Positions 7,457 to 13,915 of a stretch of 64,000 bases of DNA are shown here, piece by piece. Under the pieces are notes generated by a model. The model searched no databases and was not told the DNA's origin. It saw only the letters and a list, made by a program, of their open reading frames with translations. Made by a program: the position numbers and the translations under genes. Position 1 is the stretch's first letter, and each line of letters starts with the position of its first letter. Source of the stretch: Dactylosporangium aurantiacum (lineage in GTDB: Bacteria > Actinomycetota > Actinomycetes > Mycobacteriales > Micromonosporaceae); contig NZ_JNYJ01000025.1 of NCBI RefSeq assembly GCF_000716715.1, positions 1 to 64,000 on the forward strand. Direction: 5' to 3'.

Positions 7457-7885
7457 CTATCGGCTGGCTTCGGCGTCGATGCGCTCGACGGCCGCGAGCA
7501 GCGCCTGTACCGGGATCCGTCCGCCCGCGACGAGCTGGCCGCCGCCCCGGCGCAGCGCCGAGGCCAGCGGGGCGGCCCAGCGGTTCTCGTACACGAGGAT
7601 CGCCGCGATGCTGCCCGGGCTGAGGACGTCGGCCGCCTCCGCGAGGTCGTCCGCGTCGACCAGCCCGGTGCTGACCCCCTCGAACATCAGCAGGTCCAGC
7701 GTGCCGTCCTGGTCGAGATCGGTCAGCTCGAGCCCTTCGACCGTGCCGTCGGCGCGCTTGCCGACGAAGACGAGATCGAGGATCCTGATGATGCCGCGAT
7801 CGACCAGGTCGACGAGCAGCGGGAACCCTTCGCCGGTGAGCCGGCCCTCCGGAAACTCCACCACCAGGTAGTCGACCGGCCCCAT
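7457..7885 (-). CDS. DUF6325 family protein
   Basis: The protein starts MGPVDYLVVEFPEGRLTGEG, the typical beginning of the DUF6325 family, and has 142 residues. It is rich in acidic residues and small hydrophobics, with repeated patterns such as VDRGIIRILDLVFV and LSPGSIAAILVYENRW. I chose the ATG at 7885 because the family starts there; in-frame ATGs at 7903 and 7948 are alternatives. Genes of this family are regularly followed by a SHOCT gene in actinomycetes, as here. No biochemical function is established for the family. Confidence 0.75.
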   Translation of the reverse strand: MGPVDYLVVEFPEGRLTGEGFPLLVDLVDRGIIRILDLVFVGKRADGTVEGLELTDLDQDGTLDLLMFEGVSTGLVDADDLAEAADVLSPGSIAAILVYENRWAAPLASALRRGGGQLVAGGRIPVQALLAAVERIDAEASR

Positions 7886-8035
7886 CGTATCGAGATCCCG
7901 CATGAGCCAACGATGCCGCTGCCCGGCCTGCCCCTGCGTCATCCGCACCGGGTGACCGCCCCCGCCGCCGTCATCGTCCGGGCCCAGCGCCGAGCCACAC
8001 GACCGGCGACGTCCGGGGCGACACCCGCTGACCGC

Positions 8036-8605
8036 TCAGCCGCGGTGCCGGCGGCCGGAGGCGCTGTGCGGCACCGCGGCCGTCAGGTCGATCCAGTACC
8101 GGCGGGTCCGGCCGAGCTCCGTGTCGCGCACGTCCTCCAGCACGCCGCCGTTGCCCTCGATCGTGCGCGCCGAGGCGACGTTGTCGTCGGCGCAGGTGAC
8201 GAGCACCCGGTCCATCCCGCGCCCGGCCGCCGCCGCCAGCACCGCGCCCAGCGCCCACGTCGCCACGCCGCGCCGGCGCGCCGAGGGGCGCAGCCCGTAG
8301 CCGATGTGACCACCGGCGCGCAGCAGGAAGTCGTTGAGCCGGTGCCGCAACGTGATCGCGCCGAGGTACCGGTCGTCCTGCACGATCCACCAGTACGTGG
8401 CGTGCACCCGGCCCTCGGCCACCGGCGCCGACTCGTCGGCCTGCTGGCGCAGCCAGCGTGCCCACGCGGCGAACCCCTCGGCGGAGTCCACGTCGTCGGC
8501 GGACGGCAGCCCCGAGCCGGGTTGGTGGGCGCCGAGGCCCCACTCGTCGCGCGCCTCCAGCCACGCGGCGTGCAGCCGGCTCGTCGGCGCGATCAGCTCC
8601 GGCAC
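8036..8605 (-). CDS. GNAT-family N-acetyltransferase
   Basis: The 189-residue protein carries a GNAT fold. Its acetyl-CoA binding stretch reads YGLRPSARRRGVATWALGAVL (about residues 102-122), preceded by the strand IVQDDRYLGAITLRHRL. The substrate cannot be predicted from the sequence. It starts with GTG one base after the stop of the DUF6928 gene and is the third gene of a minus-strand set beginning with a methyltransferase. About 130 bases without a recognisable gene separate it from the DUF6325 gene on its 3' side. Confidence 0.8.
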   Translation of the reverse strand: MPELIAPTSRLHAAWLEARDEWGLGAHQPGSGLPSADDVDSAEGFAAWARWLRQQADESAPVAEGRVHATYWWIVQDDRYLGAITLRHRLNDFLLRAGGHIGYGLRPSARRRGVATWALGAVLAAAAGRGMDRVLVTCADDNVASARTIEGNGGVLEDVRDTELGRTRRYWIDLTAAVPHSASGRRHRG

Positions 8606-8606
8606 C

Positions 8607-8969
8607 TCAGCCGTCCTCGCCGTCGCGCCAGCGGAACCCGGGCAGCTCGACCTCCCAGGCGTCCACCGGCGGCTCCGGCGCGTCGCCGCTCAGCAGGCCC
8701 TCGGCGTAGAAGCCGAACAGCTCCACCAGCGCCCGTTCGCCGAGGTCGAGCGGGTGGAATGGCAGCGGGTACGGGTCCGGGTGCGGGTCGACGGGGTGCT
8801 CGCCGCGCCAGTACGGCAGCGGGTCGCCGAGGTCCTCGATGACGCCGTGGTCCGGGGCGAGGCTCAGGGACCGGACCAGCCGGCCGTCGTCCCACACGGC
8901 GAACGCCAGCCAGTCCACGACGCTGTGCCCGGTGCTCGGGTAGGCCACGACCGCGGTCTTCGCGCCCAT
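8607..8969 (-). CDS. DUF6928-like protein
   Basis: The 120-residue protein begins MGAKTAVVAYPS, matching the usual opening of DUF6928 proteins (MGAKTxxLxY). It also contains PLPFHPLDLGERALVELFGF (about residues 69-88), a conserved-looking proline-rich patch. Its start codon overlaps the upstream methyltransferase stop by one base (TGATG), which decides this start over longer in-frame options. It is shorter than most relatives I recall, so an internal deletion is possible. No function is known. Confidence 0.6.
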   Translation of the reverse strand: MGAKTAVVAYPSTGHSVVDWLAFAVWDDGRLVRSLSLAPDHGVIEDLGDPLPYWRGEHPVDPHPDPYPLPFHPLDLGERALVELFGFYAEGLLSGDAPEPPVDAWEVELPGFRWRDGEDG

Positions 8970-9574
8970 CAGCGGGCCGCCGTGGCGGCGATGGCGGCGT
9001 GCGAGCGGCGGGTCTCGTCGCCCGGCCGGTGGTCGCGGTCGATCTCTGTGAAGCCGGCGCGGGCGAGCCGCGTGGAGAGCTCGTCGGCGGGCCACCGGTA
9101 GGCGGTCGTGACCTTGTGGTCGAAGGCGGCGACGTCGGTACCGTCGAAGAAGCCGACGACGAGGGTGCCGCCCGGGGCGGTGACCCGCCGCAGCTGGGCG
9201 AGGACGCCGTCGAGCTCGGCCGGCGGGTAGTGGATCAGCGAGCCCCAGGCGAGGACGCCGCCGAGGGACGCGTCCTCGACGTCGAGGCGCTGCATCGAGC
9301 CGAGCCGGTAGGGCACGCCGGGGTGGGTCGCCTCGGCGTACGCGATGAACTCCGGCACCAGGTCGATCCCGCCGGCGTCGGCGCCCAGGGAGCGCAGGTA
9401 GGCGGTGATGTGGCCGGGGCCGCAGCCGACGTCGAGCACCGGGCCGGGCACCGCCGCCAGGTGGCGTCCGATGAAGGCGAGGTCGTCGGCGTGCACCTGC
9501 TCGCTGGTGCCGAACAGGCTGATGTACAGGTCTGCGACGGAGGCGTACGCGTCCCGGACGTGATCCACGTTCAC
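8969..9574 (-). CDS. Class I SAM-dependent methyltransferase
   Basis: The 201-residue protein has a Rossmann methyltransferase core. Motif I is VLDVGCGPGHITAYL (about residues 46-60), followed by the acidic loop GGIDLVPEFI and a post-core strand LVVGFFDGT. The substrate is unknown; it is of the small-molecule type seen with many accessory loci. The start is GTG at 9574. A near-perfect -10 box sits so close that the transcript probably starts on this codon. It heads a three-gene unit with the DUF6928 and GNAT genes. Confidence 0.85.
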   Translation of the reverse strand: MNVDHVRDAYASVADLYISLFGTSEQVHADDLAFIGRHLAAVPGPVLDVGCGPGHITAYLRSLGADAGGIDLVPEFIAYAEATHPGVPYRLGSMQRLDVEDASLGGVLAWGSLIHYPPAELDGVLAQLRRVTAPGGTLVVGFFDGTDVAAFDHKVTTAYRWPADELSTRLARAGFTEIDRDHRPGDETRRSHAAIAATAAR

Positions 9575-9580
9575 CGGGCG

Positions 9581-9586
9581 ACTATA
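9581..9586 (-). promoter_or_regulatory. -10 box TATAGT of a leaderless transcript
   Basis: TATAGT on the minus strand ends 6 nt before the GTG at 9574, so transcription is expected to begin on the start codon. The -35 match (TGGTCA at about 18 nt) is poor, and no Shine-Dalgarno is present. Confidence 0.45.
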
Positions 9587-9655
9587 GGGAGACCAGCGGC
9601 GCGATGACCACCTGGCGGCGCCCGAACGGCACCGGCACCGGGGACGCGCCGGCGT

Positions 9656-10297
9656 TCAGACGGCGGTGAGCAGCGCGTCCAGCGGCGCCGGCACCGTGCC
9701 GTGGACGGCCGCCGCGTCGACCAGCAGCCTGGCGTAGCGCTGCTTGCGCCGCGCGCCGCTGCCCAGGAACCGGCGCAGCTGCGCGTCGGGCGGCTGGTCG
9801 CGCCAGGCGGGCTGGCGCTGCAGGGAGCGCAGCGACGTCAGGTCGCCCTGGGTGTCGCACAGCGCCTCGACGGCGGCGACGCCCAGGGCCCGGATCAGCT
9901 CGTCCTCCAGGTCCTCGACGCAGACGTGCACCGTGGCCCGATGGGCGCCGGCCAGGCCGCGCCGGAACAGCTCCGCCTCCCGCAGGTCGCACAGCCCGGC
10001 GAGCCGCAGCGCGGTGCCCGCCGGGCCGAGCGTGCCGAGGAAGCGGCCGATCGCGTGGGCGCCGCCGATCGGCACGACCACGACCCCGTCGGCGTCGAGG
10101 TCCCGGCCCCGGGCCGCGGCGGCGGTCTCCACCGCGACCTGGTCGCTGACGCCCTCCACGAGGATCAACGCCGCGGCGGCGCCGACCTTCGCCAGCGCCC
10201 GCGCCGTGGCCCGCAGCGGCGCGTCGGGGCCGTGCGCGTACCCGCCGAGTGTCTGCCCGGCCAGCGCGCGGCGGGTGGCGGCGTCCACGGCGTTCAC
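9656..10297 (-). CDS. TOPRIM-domain ATP-dependent endonuclease-like protein
   Basis: The 213-residue protein has a TOPRIM fold like the C-terminal part of OLD-family nucleases. LILVEGVSDQVAVETAA (about residues 39-55) supplies the conserved glutamate, and later acidic residues (GLCDLREAE and CVEDLEDELI) can complete the metal site. No ATPase half is present, so this is a stand-alone TOPRIM. The GTG start overlaps the stop of the copper monooxygenase-like gene by 4 nt (GTGA). Such stand-alone proteins are widespread in actinomycetes, and their substrate is unknown. Confidence 0.75.
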   Translation of the reverse strand: MNAVDAATRRALAGQTLGGYAHGPDAPLRATARALAKVGAAAALILVEGVSDQVAVETAAAARGRDLDADGVVVVPIGGAHAIGRFLGTLGPAGTALRLAGLCDLREAELFRRGLAGAHRATVHVCVEDLEDELIRALGVAAVEALCDTQGDLTSLRSLQRQPAWRDQPPDAQLRRFLGSGARRKQRYARLLVDAAAVHGTVPAPLDALLTAV

Positions 10298-11463
10298 GAT
10301 CCGCCGGTCATGATGACCAGGCCGAGGCACATCTCGTCGCTGGTGCCGTCGCCCCACACGACGTAGCGGGGTGCGGTGCCGCGCAGCTGCGGCAGCTGCG
10401 CGCGCAGCCCGGCGTCGTGGGTGCAGGTGACCCGCAGCGTGTCGCCGGGCTTGACCGCGACGGGCTCGCCGAGCGGGTGGATCGCCTGGTCGTCGAAGTT
10501 GTACCGGGGCACGTCCAGCAGGGTCCGCGCGCCGGGTGTGCCCGGGTTCAGCTCGATCGTGATGGCGCGGCCGAGCAGGTGCATGTGGCCGGCGACGGCG
10601 TGGACGGTGCCGGCGCGGGAGATGGGGCGGTCGCAGTGCTGGGTCGGTCCGGCGGTCACCGGCCGGCCCCGGTTGCAGAGCTTGACGAGCTGCTCGGCCT
10701 GGCCGCCGACCTCGGCGCCGAAGCGCTGGGTGACGTCGGCGACGGCGGCGGCGCGGTCGCACAGCGGGCCAGACTCCCCCGGCGTGCACGGCAGTTCGAT
10801 GGGGGCGGGCAGCAGCGACGTCTGCAGCGGGGTCATCACGGCGGTGGTGTCGTTGAGCCGCAGCCGGATGCTGGAGCGGTCGGCGCCGCCGGCCTTGCCG
10901 CCGGTGGCCAGCAGGTTGTAGTGGATCTGCATGACCATGAGGCTGCCGGGCGGCATCGGGTAGCCGAGGTTCGGCGCCAGCAGCGTCTCGTTGGCGCCGG
11001 GCGCCCACGACGCGACCCACGTGTCGCCGGCCACGCCGGAGTCGCCGAAGCAGGTCCAGCCGTCGCCGGGGGTGCCGTCGTCGAGCCGGCGGGCCTCGTC
11101 GGCGGCGCCGGGGCCGATGCGGAAGAAGATCGCGTGGTGCACGATGTCGGCGTTCTGCGGCAGGAACTGGCTGCCGGTCAGGTACGCCTCCTTGGTGAGC
11201 TTCGGGTCGACGAGGAAGCAGCGGTACTCGTCGGTGCCGCCGTTGGGCGCCTTCGGCGTGTACTGGGCCGGCATGGCCAGCTCCTGGAAGCGTTCGCCGG
11301 CCCGCAGCGGCTGTGCCGGTGGCGCCGAGAAGTGCCCGGCGTGCGACCCGGCGGACGTCGTGGCGGCCGGTTGCGGGTCCTTCACCGGGCCGGCGCCCGT
11401 GCCGCAGGACGCGACCAGGACGGCCGCCGTGAGCGCGGCGGCGAGTCGGAGCGACTGGTGCAT
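10294..11463 (-). CDS. Secreted lipoprotein related to copper type II monooxygenases (PHM/DBM fold)
   Basis: The 389-residue protein starts with a lipoprotein signal peptide ending LVASC. The mature part resembles the copper-dependent hydroxylase fold of peptidylglycine and dopamine monooxygenases: NADIVHHAIFF (about residues 121-131) for a first copper site, VMQIHYN, GHMHLLGR with an H-x-H pair, and a C-terminal DEMCLGLV. Family members use two coppers, ascorbate and oxygen; whether this one hydroxylates a substrate is inferred. GGGGAGG precedes the ATG at 11463. The stop overlaps the TOPRIM gene, an odd partner for an exported enzyme. Confidence 0.75.
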   Translation of the reverse strand: MHQSLRLAAALTAAVLVASCGTGAGPVKDPQPAATTSAGSHAGHFSAPPAQPLRAGERFQELAMPAQYTPKAPNGGTDEYRCFLVDPKLTKEAYLTGSQFLPQNADIVHHAIFFRIGPGAADEARRLDDGTPGDGWTCFGDSGVAGDTWVASWAPGANETLLAPNLGYPMPPGSLMVMQIHYNLLATGGKAGGADRSSIRLRLNDTTAVMTPLQTSLLPAPIELPCTPGESGPLCDRAAAVADVTQRFGAEVGGQAEQLVKLCNRGRPVTAGPTQHCDRPISRAGTVHAVAGHMHLLGRAITIELNPGTPGARTLLDVPRYNFDDQAIHPLGEPVAVKPGDTLRVTCTHDAGLRAQLPQLRGTAPRYVVWGDGTSDEMCLGLVIMTGGS

Positions 11464-11563
11464 GTGGTACCTCCCCGTGTTCGACAGGCATCGATGATGC
11501 TCGCACCTGGCGGTCCGGCACATCCGGGATCCCCCTGAACCGTGCCGAATGTGCGAAAAGCCG

Positions 11564-11653
11564 TCAGGGTTTGCGTCCCCAGGCGGAGATCATCGGCGAG
11601 GTGGCGAGGTCGAGCCGCCCGGCCGCGACGTTGCCGAGGTGCTCGTCGATCGT
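11564..11653 (-). pseudogene. 3' remnant of a SAM-dependent methyltransferase gene
   Basis: Thirty codons ending in TGA read TIDEHLGNVAAGRLDLATSP and then MISAWGRKP. I recognise the RLDLATSP-M-ISAWGR end as typical of class I methyltransferases such as trans-aconitate methyltransferase relatives; this is recall, not a search. No start or upstream domain exists, because the DUF3592 gene begins immediately beyond. It appears to be the leftover tail of a gene lost by recombination. Confidence 0.45.
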
Positions 11654-11660
11654 CGCAGCC

Positions 11661-12104
11661 TCACGCGGCGGCGGGCTGCCGGCGGCGCAGCGCGAACCAG
11701 GCGATCGCCGGGGCGCCGACCAGCCCGACGAGCGCGCACGCCCCCGTCAGGTACGCCAGCTTGTACTGGTCGGAGCGGCGGGCGTCGTACACGTCGCGCG
11801 CCGGGTCGCGGGTGTCGTAGCGGACCGGCAGCTCGTCGCCGACCCTGGCACCGGCGGTGTCGCTGCGGCCCTCGACCTCGGCACGGACCTGCCGGCCGCC
11901 GGCGGTGAACTCGACGTACACCCGCCGGCCCTTGCCGCTGCCGGTGACCTCGACGACGCGGGCGCCGGTCTGCGCGCCGTGCTCCCGCAGGTCCCGGTCG
12001 CGGCTCCAGGTCCGGTACGCGATCGTGGCGAACACCAGCCCGACGACGACACCGAGGGCGGCGAACAGCAGCGGGTGCGGCGCGCGGCGACGGAGGAGGC
12101 CCAT
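11661..12104 (-). CDS. DUF3592 membrane protein
   Basis: The 147-residue protein has an N-terminal membrane segment (LLFAALGVVVGLVFATIAY, about residues 12-30), a central extracytoplasmic beta-rich region with GRRVYVEFTAGGRQVRAEVE and LPVRYDTRDPARDVYDA, and a second membrane segment near the C-terminus (YLTGACALVGLVGAPAIAWF). This is the standard DUF3592 layout. Function is unknown. It ends directly beside the methyltransferase remnant. The short gap to the PfkB gene holds a hairpin, so it may be transcribed separately. Confidence 0.75.
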   Translation of the reverse strand: MGLLRRRAPHPLLFAALGVVVGLVFATIAYRTWSRDRDLREHGAQTGARVVEVTGSGKGRRVYVEFTAGGRQVRAEVEGRSDTAGARVGDELPVRYDTRDPARDVYDARRSDQYKLAYLTGACALVGLVGAPAIAWFALRRRQPAAA

Positions 12105-12138
12105 GACGGCGGCGTTCCCGCCACCCCGCCGATCGAAA

Positions 12139-12160
12139 CGCGGCCGCTCACCCGGCCGCG
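12139..12160 (-). terminator. Hairpin overlapping the PfkB stop codon
   Basis: CGCGGCCG and CGGCCGCG arms (12139-12146 and 12153-12160) enclose a 6-nt loop that contains the TGA stop of the kinase gene. It may terminate or attenuate transcription into the DUF3592 gene. Confidence 0.35.
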
Positions 12161-13110
12161 GCGCCGGTCGGCCGCGGGCGTTCGTCCGGCGGTTCGAGCG
12201 GTTCGAGCCGGACCCGGGCGAGCAGCTCGTGGATGGCGTCGGCGCGGCCGGTGCCGAGGCCGTGCCGGGTGACGTTGAGCGCGCCGGCCGCCGCGCCGGT
12301 CCGGATCGCCTCGCTGAGGTCACCGCCGTGGGAGAGGACCGCGGCGACCGCCGCCGACATCGAGTCGCCGGCGCCGCGGTGCTCCTTGATCTGCAGCGGC
12401 GGCACGTGCACGCGCTGGACCGTACCGTCGATGAACGCCAGCGCCGGGTCGCCGGCGCGGCTGACCAGGGCCGCGCCGGCACCGTCCCGCAGCAGGGTCC
12501 GGCCGGCGGCGACCAGTGTCTCCTCGGCGTCGGTCGCGGCACGGCCGTCGCGCAGCAGCTCCTCGTGGCTCACCTTCACGAACGACGCCTTGCCGCGCAG
12601 GACCGCGGCGAGGTGCTCGCCGGAGAGGTCGGCGACGACCCGGGCCCCGTTCGCGGTCAGGTCGGTGCTGAGCCGCCGGTACACGTCGGGATGCACGACG
12701 CGCGGGTCGGCCGGGCCGCTCAGCACCGTCACGTCGCTGCGCAGCCCTTCGGCGAGGGCGATCGTGTACAGGTCGTCCAGGTCGTGCCGTTGCAGCGGCG
12801 CCCCGGGCCACGCGGCGATCTCCCGGCGGGCGCCTGCGCGGCGGTCGTGGACGTACCAGCCGCTGCCGGCCGGGCGCCGCACCGACCTGACGGTGACCTC
12901 CAGCCCGGCGAGGAGCGTGTCGACGAGCCCTCCGGTCTCCCCGCCGACACTGACGCACAGGGTGACGTCGCTGCCGAGAATGGCCGCCATCCGGGCCTGC
13001 CACACCCCCTGCCCGCCGGGGTGGACGTGCAGGTCGGGCACCTCGGCGGTCTGCTCGACGGTCACGGTCAGCACCGGCGCGGGGGCGAACACCATCACCT
13101 TGCCAGTCAC
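12148..13110 (-). CDS. PfkB-family sugar kinase (1-phosphofructokinase-like)
   Basis: The 320-residue protein follows the ribokinase/PfkB pattern. An N-terminal substrate region contains HPGGQGVWQARMA (glycine-rich GGxG equivalent), and the C-terminal catalytic motif is EHRGAGDSMSAAVAAVLS with the GAGD anion hole and base aspartate (about residues 263-280). It probably phosphorylates a sugar or sugar phosphate, but the substrate is open. I chose GTG at 13110 because GGGAGGG lies 12 nt upstream; an ATG five codons downstream is the alternative. It is divergent from the membrane protein gene at 13361. Confidence 0.75.
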   Translation of the reverse strand: MTGKVMVFAPAPVLTVTVEQTAEVPDLHVHPGGQGVWQARMAAILGSDVTLCVSVGGETGGLVDTLLAGLEVTVRSVRRPAGSGWYVHDRRAGARREIAAWPGAPLQRHDLDDLYTIALAEGLRSDVTVLSGPADPRVVHPDVYRRLSTDLTANGARVVADLSGEHLAAVLRGKASFVKVSHEELLRDGRAATDAEETLVAAGRTLLRDGAGAALVSRAGDPALAFIDGTVQRVHVPPLQIKEHRGAGDSMSAAVAAVLSHGGDLSEAIRTGAAAGALNVTRHGLGTGRADAIHELLARVRLEPLEPPDERPRPTGAAAG

Positions 13111-13360
13111 CAGGTCCAGGTACCCTCCCGGTGGACGATCAGACCCACCGCGGCGGGTTCGCCGCGACCCGCGCCACCGGGTCGACGGTCTCCGGCCGGC
13201 GCGCGGGACGAGGTCCACCTGGACGACGTCGCCGGGCCCGCACCTGCCCCGCACCGGCCCGGTCCGGGAATCCGGGGCACGGGCCGTGACCAGGCCGCCG
13301 GCGCCCGCCGCCGGGTCCGGGCGGCGCGGGGGCCGGTGCGGCCCCGGTACAACCGGCGGC

Positions 13361-13837
13361 ATGACGCAGCACTCCACCGTGGCGCCCCGGGCGGTACCGG
13401 CACAACTGACCGCAGCCGCCGCCCTGGGCCTGTTCAGCCTCATGGTGCCGATCACCGCCCGCGACGAGGTCACCTTCCCACCGGGTACCGACGTGCGCGT
13501 CGACTACGTCGACTACGTCTCCTTCGCCGACGACAACACCATCTTCCTCATCGGCTTCGACATCGCGGTGATGGTGGCGCTGCTGCTGTCCACCGTCGCC
13601 CGCGGCTCGCGCGCCCCGCGGTGGCTGGTCTGGGTGTTCGTCGTGATGACGGCCCTGCACGCGTTCCTGGCCGTGGTGCACGGCTCCCTGGCGGCCACGG
13701 ACGCGTCCATCCACTTCACCATCGGCACCTGGGTGCTGCTCGTGGAGGCCGCCGTCCGGATCGTCGCCGGCGTGCGGCTCGTCCGGCCACGCGCGGCCAC
13801 CCCGTCCCCGGTGCGCGCCGCCCCCGGCGCGGGCTGA
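13361..13837 (+). CDS. Four-helix membrane protein of unknown function
   Basis: The 158-residue protein has four hydrophobic segments: about residues 15-32, 60-82, 88-110 and 122-143. The first loop is acidic and tyrosine-rich (VRVDYVDYVSFADDN). I do not recognise a family. A TACAAC box ends seven bases before the ATG, which suggests a leaderless message. About 250 bases upstream, between this gene and the divergent PfkB gene, hold no other gene I can support. Confidence 0.6.
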   Translation: MTQHSTVAPRAVPAQLTAAAALGLFSLMVPITARDEVTFPPGTDVRVDYVDYVSFADDNTIFLIGFDIAVMVALLLSTVARGSRAPRWLVWVFVVMTALHAFLAVVHGSLAATDASIHFTIGTWVLLVEAAVRIVAGVRLVRPRAATPSPVRAAPGAG

Positions 13838-13915
13838 GCCGCCCGGCCCGCACCGGCCCCGTCCGGGCACTCCGGCGCGCATGATCACCGCAGGGTGCTC
13901 CGCGGTCGTGGGACC

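Noticed and set aside
9582..9992. A 136-codon minus-strand frame overlapping the TOPRIM gene.
   Set aside because: Arg/Ala/Gly/Pro composition and full overlap with a supported gene in another frame show it is a shadow.
13111..13250. Protein-like minus-strand pieces (VVQVDLVPRA and RPETVDPVARVAANPPRWV) that would join after a frameshift.
   Set aside because: Too short, no family recognised, and part of a GC-biased region; not enough to call a pseudogene.
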